From Halomonas urmiana (GTDB lineage Bacteria; Pseudomonadota; Gammaproteobacteria; Pseudomonadales; Halomonadaceae): DNA of 64,000 nucleotides. The position numbers and the translations under genes were made by a program. The notes under the pieces were generated by a model. That model ran no database searches. It was given only the letters and a program-made list of their open reading frames with translations, and was not told the DNA's origin. Shown here piece by piece: positions 1 to 8,445 of this stretch. The DNA lies in assembly GCF_005780185.1 (NCBI RefSeq), contig NZ_VBUI01000004.1, positions 1 through 64,000 of the forward strand, in the 5' to 3' direction. Positions within the stretch are counted from its first letter, which is position 1. The number at the start of each line of letters is the position of its first letter.

Positions 1-183
1 GTCTTCTTGGTCATGAACACCTCCATTGCCTCCATTATGAGGCTTATCGGGGTGTCCGCTCCAATTGGACCACTTCATCTCGCCTTCTTACTTGAGGGGG
101 CCATGGTGCGTGCTGGTCTGGAGGGGCGCAGCGACTGCTTGCAACAGGCCCGTGTCATAGCGGCTGCAATGCTGAAATCATGA
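1..183 (+). CDS. TetR/AcrR family regulator, C-terminal end only (partial)
   Basis: Frame 1 is open from the first base to a TGA at 181-183 and gives about 60 residues. The end contains a stretch of the form HLAFLLEGAMVRAGLEG followed by an alanine-rich helix, which resembles the last ligand-domain helices of TetR-family repressors. The gene starts outside the window, so its DNA-binding domain is not visible. Its stop overlaps the start of the DMT exporter gene (ATGA, 180-183), so the two are probably co-transcribed and translationally coupled, and this regulator probably controls the exporter. Family assignment rests on the C-terminal pattern alone. Confidence 0.55.
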   Translation, partial: VFLVMNTSIASIMRLIGVSAPIGPLHLAFLLEGAMVRAGLEGRSDCLQQARVIAAAMLKS

Positions 184-1175
184 TGAACTCGACAGCCAAC
201 GAGCGTCTGCTGGGAGTTGCGGCAGTTCTAATTGCCGCCATCCTGTGGGGGACCACCGGCACCGCAGCGACCTTCGCCCCTGACGTCAGCGCCATAGCGA
301 TCGGAGCCGTGGCAATGGGTGGTGGTGGCCTGATGCAGGCCTTGCTATCCGCCAGGCGGATTCATCGCCACGCAGGCTTGCTGCGAGATCAATGGCGATG
401 CCTATTCCTGGGCGCCGTCGCCGTGGCGATCTATCCGCTGGCGTTCTATGCCTCCATGCGCCTGGCCGGTGTGACCATGGGCACGGTGGTTTCCATTGGC
501 TCCGCTCCCCTCCTTTCGGCGCTGATCGAGTATCGCCTGGATGGACTGCGGCTCACCAGGCGCTGGGCGATCGGCGCCGGGCTCGGGCTGGCCGGCGTGC
601 TACTGCTATGCCTGGCCGAGGGAAGCGGCCATGTGCCTACGGGGACCGGTTCAGGTGTCGTCCCTGGGGTTTTGCTGGGCTTGCTGGCCGGTCTCAGCTA
701 TGCCCTCTATTCGTGGACGGCTCGTCGCCTGATGCAAGGTGGCATCGCTCCCCGAGCCGCCATGGGGGCCACCTTCGGGCTGGGCGGCCTGATGCTGATG
801 CCGGTGCTGTTTATCACCGGTGCACCGCTGCTGGCTTCGTGGGGGAATGCGTCGGTGGGGCTGTACATGGCCCTGGTACCGATGTTGTTGGGGTATCTCT
901 GCTTCGGGCACGGTCTGTCACGCATTCCTGCCAGCACCGCCACGACGATCACCCTCTTCGAACCTGTAGTCGCAGCCGTACTGGCCGTAGCTATCGTCGG
1001 TGAACGCCTGACAACGATGGGGTGGGCTGGCATCGTGCTGATACTGGCTTGCCTGATTTGCATCAGTGCCCCCTTCAAGGCGAGCACACGGGAGACTACC
1101 TGTTCGATACCCAGTTCTGATGTTGCCCCAAGGAGCGAGCATGATGTAAGGAAGACGAGGGTATCTTTGCGGTAA
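180..1175 (+). CDS. DMT superfamily (EamA) transporter
   Basis: This 331-residue inner-membrane protein has about ten hydrophobic segments arranged as two EamA repeats (roughly residues 12-145 and 165-295). The first repeat begins with the typical ILWGTTGTAATF segment. Members export amino acids, metabolites or drugs; the substrate cannot be read from the sequence. The ATG overlaps the stop of the upstream TetR fragment by four bases, which fixes the start and points to a regulator-exporter pair. The last 35 residues are polar and poorly conserved in appearance. Confidence 0.85.
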   Translation: MMNSTANERLLGVAAVLIAAILWGTTGTAATFAPDVSAIAIGAVAMGGGGLMQALLSARRIHRHAGLLRDQWRCLFLGAVAVAIYPLAFYASMRLAGVTMGTVVSIGSAPLLSALIEYRLDGLRLTRRWAIGAGLGLAGVLLLCLAEGSGHVPTGTGSGVVPGVLLGLLAGLSYALYSWTARRLMQGGIAPRAAMGATFGLGGLMLMPVLFITGAPLLASWGNASVGLYMALVPMLLGYLCFGHGLSRIPASTATTITLFEPVVAAVLAVAIVGERLTTMGWAGIVLILACLICISAPFKASTRETTCSIPSSDVAPRSEHDVRKTRVSLR

Positions 1176-1354
1176 AAGGAAACTGCAACCTGAAGCGATC
1201 AAAGAGACAGGCTGATTGCAGTTCCTCAATAGATGGGGCATCAGCCCCGTGCGGGTGAAGACATTCTTATTTCACAGCCGATTCCCTTTTCTACTCTGAA
1301 CGCAACGTTATGGCACTAACTGATGCTCAGGCGCTAATGCCGTTACCAATCGTC

Positions 1355-1389
1355 ATGCTAAAGAGGCCATATGTCGGCCTCTTCAGCAT
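1355..1389. terminator. Hairpin between the DMT gene and the convergent amidohydrolase operon
   Basis: An 8-bp perfect stem, AAGAGGCC / GGCCTCTT (1361-1368 and 1376-1383), is extended by ATGCT / AGCAT (1355-1359 and 1385-1389) after one mismatch. It lies just past the stop of the minus-strand operon and may serve both directions. No strong T-run follows on either side. Confidence 0.5.
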
Positions 1390-1404
1390 GCCTCAAAAAG
1401 CCAA

Positions 1405-2631
1405 CTACAGTGTGTTTTTATACAACATGCCAGCTTTCATAATGAGCATCAGCTGTTCATCCGGCTTTGTAAGAACAGTGACATCATCCAATGGGTTATC
1501 CTTGAGCACGATGATATCGCCTCTTGCGCCTGGAATGACTTCGCCAAAATCGCCAGTCTGGCTATAGGCGTCGGCAGCATTGCTGGTAGCAGCACGGATC
1601 AACTCATCGTTAGGCACCACATCTTTGCGCAGGTGAAATTCGTTGAGCTGATGACGCTGCATACGGCCTAGCAGGTCGGAACCGTAGAGCATCTTGACAC
1701 CATGCTGCTGGGCCATTTCAAGCGCTTTTCCACCAGCGTCGAGTACATCAAAAACCTTGCGTTGTAGATGCTCGGCCATACCGGCCTCAACGCCTTCCTT
1801 GGCCAAGGCGTCATAAGTCGAGAGGGTTGGCACCAAATAGGCATCATGCTTGAGGAACAACCGGCAACTCTCCTCATCCATCAAGTTGCCATGCTCGATG
1901 GTCTTGACACCTCGGGGAATTAACCGATTGATGGCGCGTGCCGTATAAGCATGGGCCATAGTGTAGATGTTGGCAGCAGTAGCTTCCTCTACGATGGCGT
2001 CGATTTCCTCAAGAGAAAACTGGGTGCTATCGATGCGATCAGTGGGCGATGAGACGCCGCCCGAAGCCATGATCTTGATCTGTGTAGCACCCTTCCGGAT
2101 TTCGTCACGGGCGGCCCGGCGGACTTCGCTGACTCCGTCGCAGACCCTTCCCAAACCGGAGCAGCAGAAGCAGCCTTCAAAGGTGTTCTGCCCGGGGCCG
2201 CGCATGTCCGCGTGGCCCCCGGTCTGGGAGAGAGCATTGCCTGCATACAAGATGCGCGGTCCAATCAGACTGCCCTCGTCAACGGCATTGGCCAGGCCGT
2301 GGTCTGCACCTCCGGCGTCGCGTACAGTGGTAAAACCGCGCATCAGCATGGCTTCGAGCAGCTCGCTGGACTTGGCGCCGACGTAGAAAGGAGAGAGCGT
2401 CTCGAGCAGGGCAAAGTTGGGCGTAATGGCTGTAACATGCACATGGGAGTCAACCAGGCCGGGCATCAGGAACTGGCCCTGGACATCTATTACCTGGTCG
2501 TCTTGACCGTCTAGTGGCGAGTCACTGACGGCGGCAATGCGACCATCCTTCACTCGAACCTGCTGGTCGGCTAGCACCTTGCCGTTACGAGTATCGATGA
2601 CGTTGGCGTTGATGAAGCGTGTCGTTGTCAT
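1405..2631 (-). CDS. Metal-dependent amidohydrolase (imidazolonepropionase/prolidase-like)
   Basis: A 408-residue amidohydrolase-superfamily protein with the full set of binuclear-metal ligands: HxH at His63/His65, a probable carboxylated Lys186 in IKIMASGG, His227 (MAHAY), His247 (EHGN) and Asp319 (YGSD). This subgroup (COG1228-like) includes Zn-dependent Xaa-Arg/Xaa-Pro dipeptidases and N-acyl amino acid hydrolases. No signal peptide is seen, so it is probably cytosolic. It is the last gene of the TRAP operon, 30 bases after dctM, which suggests that it hydrolyses the imported compound or a derivative. The exact substrate is unknown. Confidence 0.85.
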   Translation of the reverse strand: MTTTRFINANVIDTRNGKVLADQQVRVKDGRIAAVSDSPLDGQDDQVIDVQGQFLMPGLVDSHVHVTAITPNFALLETLSPFYVGAKSSELLEAMLMRGFTTVRDAGGADHGLANAVDEGSLIGPRILYAGNALSQTGGHADMRGPGQNTFEGCFCCSGLGRVCDGVSEVRRAARDEIRKGATQIKIMASGGVSSPTDRIDSTQFSLEEIDAIVEEATAANIYTMAHAYTARAINRLIPRGVKTIEHGNLMDEESCRLFLKHDAYLVPTLSTYDALAKEGVEAGMAEHLQRKVFDVLDAGGKALEMAQQHGVKMLYGSDLLGRMQRHQLNEFHLRKDVVPNDELIRAATSNAADAYSQTGDFGEVIPGARGDIIVLKDNPLDDVTVLTKPDEQLMLIMKAGMLYKNTL

Positions 2632-2661
2632 TGGAATTCCTTGTGAGTTTTCAGCAGTGCA

Positions 2662-3969
2662 TTAGAACATTTTCTGCGGGAGGTAGAGTGACAGTGCTGG
2701 GATCAGCACGATCAGCAACAGGGCGACAACGTCCATGACGATGAACCAGCTTACGCCCCTGAAGACTTCGGAAAGGGTTACACTTTTGCCCAGCGCGCCC
2801 TTGATGACATAGACATTGAGTCCGATCGGTGGGGTTACCAAGCCCACTTCGAGCAGCTTGACGACGATGATGCCGAACCACACCAAGTTGAGGTCTGCAC
2901 CTTGTACCAACGGCAGGATCAGCGGCAGGGTGAGCAGCAGCAGGCCGATGGAGTCGATGAACATACCCAGCACGAGGTAGATCAGTGCCACAGCGAGAAT
3001 GATCCACCACGTCTCCGTGCTAACCCCGAGAATCAGCTCGGAGAAGGCAGCGGGTACACCACTCATCGCCAAAAAGCGAGTGAAGAAAAGCGACCCGATG
3101 AGGATGATGAAGATGCTTGCGGTGCTCACCGCGGTCCGTATAAGGGCTTCCCTCAGTGCGGCACTGGTCAGGGTGCGTCGGGCAAAGGCAATCAAGGCGG
3201 CAATAGTGGTACCCACAGCCCCGGCCTCGGTGGGCGAGAAAATGCCCAGGAAGATGCCGCCCAGAACCGAACCGATCAGCAACGGCAGCGGCCAGATATT
3301 CTTAAAGGCATCCCACTTTTCATCCCAGGTTGAGCGCACATCAGCGTCGCCGGCCAGGCTTGGATTAAGCTTGGTCCGCACCATGATCATAGCAATGTAG
3401 AGCAGCGCCGAGAGCACCCCGGGAATGAAGCCAGCCATGAACAGCTGGCCCACCGAGACCTGAGCGTAGACACCATAGAGCACTAGCAGAACGCTAGGAG
3501 GAATCAGAGAGCCTAGAGTTCCTGAAGCCGCCACGGTTCCTGTAGCCAGGCCCTTGTCGTAGTTGTGCTTGAGCATCTCGGGGACAGCGATGCGCGACAT
3601 GGCCGCCGAAGTGGCAACGCTAGAGCCGGAGGCTGCAGCGAAGAAGGCCGAAGCCATCACACTCGAGACGGCTAATCCGCCGGGCAGCCGTGCTAGGTAG
3701 AGACGCATGGCATGGAACAGACCTTGGGTCATGTGGGTAGTGGTACACAGATAACCCATGAACAGGAACATCGGTGCAGCAGTCAACTCCCAGGTACCAG
3801 CAAAGTCGAACGGTGTCGCGGAAATCATTCCCCAGGCCACACGCATGCTGGTCATTTCACTGATGCCGATAATCGACACCAGACCGAGAGCGATGCCAAT
3901 GGGTACGCGCAGGGCGATCAGGGTCAAGGCAATGGCAATGCCTGCCACGCCTATCTCAAGGTTACTCAT
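2662..3969 (-). CDS. dctM: TRAP transporter large permease (DctM)
   Basis: This 435-residue polytopic protein has the DctM architecture, with about twelve hydrophobic segments and glycine-rich loops (for example AASGSSVATSAAMSRIA and IPPSVLLVLYG). It forms the ion-coupled translocation channel together with DctQ and receives substrate from the periplasmic DctP. The gene follows dctQ by 10 bases in the same operon. Typical DctM length is about 425-435, so it looks complete. Confidence 0.93.
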   Translation of the reverse strand: MSNLEIGVAGIAIALTLIALRVPIGIALGLVSIIGISEMTSMRVAWGMISATPFDFAGTWELTAAPMFLFMGYLCTTTHMTQGLFHAMRLYLARLPGGLAVSSVMASAFFAAASGSSVATSAAMSRIAVPEMLKHNYDKGLATGTVAASGTLGSLIPPSVLLVLYGVYAQVSVGQLFMAGFIPGVLSALLYIAMIMVRTKLNPSLAGDADVRSTWDEKWDAFKNIWPLPLLIGSVLGGIFLGIFSPTEAGAVGTTIAALIAFARRTLTSAALREALIRTAVSTASIFIILIGSLFFTRFLAMSGVPAAFSELILGVSTETWWIILAVALIYLVLGMFIDSIGLLLLTLPLILPLVQGADLNLVWFGIIVVKLLEVGLVTPPIGLNVYVIKGALGKSVTLSEVFRGVSWFIVMDVVALLLIVLIPALSLYLPQKMF

Positions 3970-3979
3970 TAGGAAACTC

Positions 3980-4480
3980 CTACGGGGCTTGGCGTAGTCG
4001 CAGCGCCTTGATCATATTGGCGAGGATGGCCAGGAACATGGCCGCAAAGCCAACCGGCAGCGCCCAGCGGCTAGGCCACAGGTAGAAATTGAAATTGGCC
4101 ATGGCGGTTTCCAGTCGTAGCGTAGCGCGCAATGCATCCAGATAACTCTGGTAGCAAAGCATGCCGAAATAAATCAGACCGAGTGTCCCAGCGAACAGGT
4201 AAAGCGCTAGTTGTAATGAATGAGGAAGTCTTCCGACAAGTACGTCGACGCTGATGTGTTCCTGCTGGAGTTCGACATAGGCTAGCGGCAGGAATACTAC
4301 GGCGACCATATAGTAGAAAGAGACAACCTCTAGGGTTCCGGGAAAAGATTTTCCATATATATATCGCAACCCCACGTCGAGTGAGACATGTAGCGCCATA
4401 AGCACAAGGAACATCGCCGCAAGCACCAAGGCACTCTTAGCCACCCATTCAGTCAGGGTCTCGAAGGTCCTGGTTATCAT
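3980..4480 (-). CDS. dctQ: TRAP transporter small permease (DctQ)
   Basis: A 166-residue protein with four hydrophobic segments, the usual topology and length for DctQ. A charged N-terminal stretch is followed by a helix and a loop with YGKSFPGTLEVVSFYY, as is common in the family. Its ATG (4480-4478) overlaps the TGA of the upstream TetR gene by four bases, so translation is probably coupled to the regulator. It partners with the DctM encoded immediately downstream. Confidence 0.9.
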   Translation of the reverse strand: MITRTFETLTEWVAKSALVLAAMFLVLMALHVSLDVGLRYIYGKSFPGTLEVVSFYYMVAVVFLPLAYVELQQEHISVDVLVGRLPHSLQLALYLFAGTLGLIYFGMLCYQSYLDALRATLRLETAMANFNFYLWPSRWALPVGFAAMFLAILANMIKALRLRQAP

Positions 4481-5106
4481 GCCAGCTCTCTCCTGTTATT
4501 ATCCGTGGCGGAAAACCCCAATTCAAGCAGGGTCTGCTTCCAGAACACCAGCATGTCACGATAGAGTTCGGGGTCATTACGCCATATGCTCTGTGCCCCC
4601 ATGCCTCGCATCATGCACAATGTAGCGTTTAGAGCTACCCGTTTCTCATGTGAGCTGTGCTCGGAACTGACAACCAACTGTTCCCAGATTTTCTCCAATG
4701 AATCATTGAACTTTGCCGCCAGTGGTACCAGAACCTCCATAATGGCAGGGTCGGTGCGCGCATTGGTGAGATATTCAAGGGTCACCATATACATGTCACC
4801 TTTAAAATGTTCATGCAGCGCCTTTAGCAAGCTGTCGAAGTTTAATTCACCAGCTTTGACCCTTATAGCCATGTCCCGAACGCTTCCGACTTCGCGATTA
4901 AGAAGATCTTCCAGGGCGGCTTGCATCAATGATGTCTTAGACGGGTAGTGATGCACCAAGGCGCCACGTGAGACTCCTGCCTGGTGTGCAACGTCAACAG
5001 TTGAAGTGGCACGAATACCCTTTTCCAGAATGCACTCGATGGTCGCCTGCGTGATTCGGGCTTGAGTCTGGCGTGATTTTTCTTCTTGGTTTTTTCGCTT
5101 GATCAT
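4477..5106 (-). CDS. TetR/AcrR family transcriptional regulator inside the TRAP operon
   Basis: A 209-residue protein. An N-terminal helix-turn-helix (about residues 15-60, with the core VDVAHQAGVSRGALVHHYPSK) is followed by an all-helical ligand domain. The gene lies between dctP and dctQ and overlaps dctQ by four bases, an unusual place for a regulator in a TRAP operon. It probably autoregulates the operon. A candidate palindromic operator is present upstream of dctP (6413-6438). The effector is presumably the transported substrate or a product of the amidohydrolase. Confidence 0.85.
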   Translation of the reverse strand: MIKRKNQEEKSRQTQARITQATIECILEKGIRATSTVDVAHQAGVSRGALVHHYPSKTSLMQAALEDLLNREVGSVRDMAIRVKAGELNFDSLLKALHEHFKGDMYMVTLEYLTNARTDPAIMEVLVPLAAKFNDSLEKIWEQLVVSSEHSSHEKRVALNATLCMMRGMGAQSIWRNDPELYRDMLVFWKQTLLELGFSATDNNRRELA

Positions 5107-5162
5107 AGCGCCCCCTATCTTTCCGTGGCCGCCTCACTGAGGCGGCCTTGGTCGTGATGGAG

Positions 5163-6299
5163 TTAATAAATCCCGTAGTCTTCGGGAAGTTTATTATATA
5201 TTTCTTCCATCACCAGTTCAGCCAGGGCTTCTTCGTCTTCACGATCGACGTTGCTGATCAAGTCTTCCCACTTTTCATAGGTGGCCAGGAAGCCGTCGAT
5301 CAGGGCATCCGGGTCCTCGACGCCATATTCATCACGTGCCTTATCGTAGACATTCGCGAGGGCTTCATCTCGGAAAGATTCCACAGAAGCCATCAGATCG
5401 TCACCAGGCTCGTAAATGTTATTTCCTTGCTCTTTAGCCTCTTCCATCGCAGCATCTGCAGCACCAAGGTACTGGACAATCATGCGTGTCATGGCTTTAG
5501 CACTCGCTTCTTTGAATACATCGCGATGCTCGTCACTGAGACTGTTCCAGAAGCCTGAGTTAAAGCCCCATTGAGGGCCTGACCAATACATTCCAGTCGG
5601 CAGGAGGGTTGTGTGCTCGGCGACTTCCCACAGCGATCGATCGACCAGGTCATTGACTGCATTGGTTGCACAATCCAGTGAGCCACGGTCGAGACCGCTA
5701 TACATCTCGCTGGAAGGAACGTTGACCGGGGTGCCGCCCGCTTCTTCAACCCATGCCGAAACGGTGGAGCCGGCCGTCCGGATGCGTTTACCACGTAGCT
5801 CGTCAAGGGTACGAACTGGTTCACGACACATCAAGACATATGGCGGGGTGGTGTAAGCGCCGAGATATACAATATTCAACTCTTCCCACTCGGCAAGCTG
5901 AGTAGGATTATTGACACTAAAGTCTGTGACTGCGAGAGCAGCGATCAGCGGATCAGAGTAGTTAAACCCCAGTTCCTGAACGGCATTTGCCACCGGCATT
6001 TCGGAAGGTGTGTAGATGGCAGCATGGTGCGCGACTTGAACGACGTTATCCTGGATACCCTGCAGATTGGCCCGTGGTGCCAGCAGCACGGTACCGGTAT
6101 AGACCTCAGGCTGGAGGTCACCGTTTGACAGCTCCTCGACCGTCTCAGCCCACTCGATGTAGCCATAGCGGGAGAAAGGGTGCTGTTGGTCGTAGAACGA
6201 ATTGGCAATGAATGAGGTCGAGGCTTGCGCTGAAGTGGCGTATACAGGGAGCGCCAGAGCAGCGACAGCTAGTGTCAGCGTATTGCGGGCAAAATTCAT
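5163..6299 (-). CDS. dctP: TRAP transporter substrate-binding protein (DctP)
   Basis: A 378-residue periplasmic binding protein. The first ~26 residues form a Sec signal peptide ending near AQA. The central region has the DctP-family pattern LRGKRIRT, a GGTPV turn and then SEMYSGLDRGSLD, where the conserved arginine and glutamate usually help bind a carboxylate. It is somewhat longer than the usual ~330 residues because of an acidic C-terminal extension of alternating Glu/Asp helices. It is the first gene of the operon dctP-tetR-dctQ-dctM-amidohydrolase. Confidence 0.9.
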   Translation of the reverse strand: MNFARNTLTLAVAALALPVYATSAQASTSFIANSFYDQQHPFSRYGYIEWAETVEELSNGDLQPEVYTGTVLLAPRANLQGIQDNVVQVAHHAAIYTPSEMPVANAVQELGFNYSDPLIAALAVTDFSVNNPTQLAEWEELNIVYLGAYTTPPYVLMCREPVRTLDELRGKRIRTAGSTVSAWVEEAGGTPVNVPSSEMYSGLDRGSLDCATNAVNDLVDRSLWEVAEHTTLLPTGMYWSGPQWGFNSGFWNSLSDEHRDVFKEASAKAMTRMIVQYLGAADAAMEEAKEQGNNIYEPGDDLMASVESFRDEALANVYDKARDEYGVEDPDALIDGFLATYEKWEDLISNVDREDEEALAELVMEEIYNKLPEDYGIY

Positions 6300-6412
6300 G
6301 TTGTTCTCCAGGCCGGGATGATCGGCAGCTTGTTGCTATTGTGTTGTGTCATCTGGATGGCACAGCGCCGGATGGCGAATGCGCTTGATTCAACCTAGAC
6401 TCTAGACAGCAA

Positions 6413-6438
6413 AAAAACAAGCAGGTCTGTTTGTTTTT
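6413..6438. promoter_or_regulatory. Candidate TetR operator upstream of dctP
   Basis: Arms AAAAACAAGCAG (6413-6424) and CTGTTTGTTTTT (6427-6438) are separated by GT and form a 12-bp inverted repeat with one mismatch. The site sits 114 bases upstream of the dctP start and 35 bases upstream of azlC. The size and symmetry suit a TetR-type repressor; the TetR gene in the operon is the obvious candidate. This is inference from position and symmetry. Confidence 0.45.
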
Positions 6439-6472
6439 ATCGTGAACATGCGGCACAGGGAACCCTATCATC

Positions 6473-7195
6473 ATGATCTTAAAGGATAATCACGCACACC
6501 TGGACCTTTCTGGAACTTGGCGTGGGATCCGCATGATGCTGCCGTTGGCCGCATTCACGGTAGCGTTTGGCTTGGCCTTCGGTGTAGCGGCCGTGCATCG
6601 GGGACTGGCTGATTGGGAAGCGATGCTGATGAGTCTCTTCGTATTCGCCGCTCCATCGCAGTTTGCGGCCTTGGAGCTGTGGCGGTCGCCTCTGCCTTTG
6701 CTGGCACTGGCAGCGATCACCCTGGCGATTCATACCCGGCATATGCTGATGAGTGCAGCGCTCTATCCATGGCTCAAGCCGCTGCCCCGGCGGCAGCAAT
6801 TCGCAATGGTGATCCTGCTGACTGACTCTAGCTGGGCGATGGCACTGGGGGAGTATCATCGAGGGGAGCGCAACCTCGGCATACTGCTGGGAGGAGGAAT
6901 TGCGCTTTGGAGTGCCTGGGTGGTGGGGACTGCCATAGGGTTGGCCTTTGGTGGCGGGATCACGGAGCCGGAACGTTTCGGTCTTGACGTGATCATGCTG
7001 TGCTTTCTATTGATGATCGTGGTCGGTGGAAATCCCCGTGCGGTGATGGCCCTGCCTTGGCTGGCAGCGGCAGTCAGTGCCTTGATGGCGTACTGGTGGT
7101 TGCCACCGTATCTGCATGTGATGGTCGGCGCCTTGACTGGTGGGATGGTAGCCGTGCTGTTGCCGGGGCGCTGGTTTGGGACGAGTGCCTCATGA
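6473..7195 (+). CDS. azlC: AzlC family branched-chain amino acid exporter, large subunit
   Basis: A 240-residue membrane protein of the AzlC family. It has the early GLAFGVAAVHRGLADWEAM region, the APSQFAAL loop and the NTRHMLMSAAL-like segment (here IHTRHMLMSAAL) characteristic of AzlC/YgaZ. With AzlD it exports branched-chain amino acids or analogues. The gene diverges from the TRAP operon and its stop overlaps the azlD start (ATGA, 7192-7195). Length matches the family. Confidence 0.9.
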   Translation: MILKDNHAHLDLSGTWRGIRMMLPLAAFTVAFGLAFGVAAVHRGLADWEAMLMSLFVFAAPSQFAALELWRSPLPLLALAAITLAIHTRHMLMSAALYPWLKPLPRRQQFAMVILLTDSSWAMALGEYHRGERNLGILLGGGIALWSAWVVGTAIGLAFGGGITEPERFGLDVIMLCFLLMIVVGGNPRAVMALPWLAAAVSALMAYWWLPPYLHVMVGALTGGMVAVLLPGRWFGTSAS

Positions 7196-7503
7196 GTTCA
7201 TCGTTGGTATGGCAATCGTTGTTGGCGATCATGCTGATGGTAGTGATTGCCTATGGGTCCAGGGTATTGGGACTACTGGTCATGTCACATGTGCCGCTAG
7301 GCCCCTACGTACGGCGCTTCGTCGATGCCATGTCGAGTTCTGTTCTCATCGCGGTGATAACCCCTATGGTCGTGCATGGTGATGGTGGTACGCGACTTGC
7401 CGCTGTTGCCGCCGGTGCTGTGGCTATAGGGTTGAGAAGTCCGCTGGCGTCCATAGCAGTAGGTATGTTCTGCGCGGCCTGGTGGCGCTGGTGGTTTTCT
7501 TGA
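7192..7503 (+). CDS. azlD: AzlD family transport protein
   Basis: A 103-residue protein with about four hydrophobic helices, matching AzlD/YgaH in size and pattern (SRVLGLLV, LGPYVRRFVDAM, VLIAVITPMVV). I chose the ATG at 7192 because it overlaps the azlC stop by four bases and leaves a normal family length; an upstream in-frame start would run through azlC. It converges on the Wadjet operon, whose last stop is only 60 bases away. Confidence 0.88.
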   Translation: MSSSLVWQSLLAIMLMVVIAYGSRVLGLLVMSHVPLGPYVRRFVDAMSSSVLIAVITPMVVHGDGGTRLAAVAAGAVAIGLRSPLASIAVGMFCAAWWRWWFS

Positions 7504-7563
7504 TCGTCTCTTGGTCAGGCTAGCAATCTTGAAACGGGTAAGAGGCGAGTCGACGGCGAGCTG

Positions 7564-8445
7564 CTAGATTCGAAAAGCGTCCAAGGAGATGCCAAAAGCC
7601 ATCATGGCCTCTTGCGTGACGGCTAACTGCTGCTGGCGCAGTCGGCATAGATGCGCTTGCACACCGGAACTGGCGGAACTCCGCTCCAGGGTCTGCAGCA
7701 TCGGCAGCTGGTCGAGGTAGACGGACGGCTTGTTGGCGTTCTTCGGCATGACCACTGACGGCTCTGGCGCCAGCATCCAAAACCTCTCACCACCCACGAG
7801 CGGTAGGAACGTATTGACCGCGATGGAGACGCCCCCAGCGTCATAGTCCCCGCAATACCCGACCTCAATATCCTCGGGCAGCGACTTAATCCAGGCATTG
7901 AGTGCGCCCTGGGCCTGATCATGGCCGCGGTAGCAGAACAGCGTCTCGTGGCGCCACTCGGCCGGCAGCAGCGCCAGCAAGTCCCACCACCGATTTATCA
8001 CCGCCCCGTTCTCGATGATCATGACGCGCCGGCAGACCTCCGGATCCAGCGCCAGCCGGGAAGTCTCCACCGACAGCACGGTCCCTGACGGCGTGGGCAC
8101 CCGCACAGCAACGCCGTCATCACCCGTCACCACGACCGACCCACCCGGCATGGCAACCCGCTGCAGACTGCCCAGCGCCGGCTGGCCGGAGAGCTTTTCA
8201 TTACGCACATCGCCGGCCATGCCGATACGGTCCTGCTGCATGTCGAGAGTTCGCAGGTCTTCTCCCATCTCACGCTCGAAGGCCTTCTCCAGCACGTCGC
8301 GATCACGCTCCGTCAGGTGCAGGGTTTTACCCACCCAAGTACCGACACCCAGCTCCTCGTGCAGCTGAGCCCAGCTATTCGACCAGCCCACGGTTTCCCG
8401 CTGGGACCTCAATACCTTCTGCACGCTGGCAGTCATGCGGCGCAT
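7564..8445 (-). CDS. jetD: Wadjet nuclease subunit JetD (MksG-like, Toprim)
   Basis: A 293-residue protein in the last position of the Wadjet operon. A C-terminal Toprim fold is visible: Glu145 in VMIIENG and the DxD pair Asp200/Asp202 in CGDYDAGG. In studied Wadjet systems this subunit cleaves plasmid DNA after SMC loop extrusion. I chose the start at 8445, preceded by AAGGAGGAGG; the ATG at 8436 overlaps the jetA stop and is the alternative. The frame stays open upstream, but that stretch lies inside jetA. Catalytic residues appear intact. Confidence 0.82.
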   Translation of the reverse strand: MRRMTASVQKVLRSQRETVGWSNSWAQLHEELGVGTWVGKTLHLTERDRDVLEKAFEREMGEDLRTLDMQQDRIGMAGDVRNEKLSGQPALGSLQRVAMPGGSVVVTGDDGVAVRVPTPSGTVLSVETSRLALDPEVCRRVMIIENGAVINRWWDLLALLPAEWRHETLFCYRGHDQAQGALNAWIKSLPEDIEVGYCGDYDAGGVSIAVNTFLPLVGGERFWMLAPEPSVVMPKNANKPSVYLDQLPMLQTLERSSASSGVQAHLCRLRQQQLAVTQEAMMAFGISLDAFRI

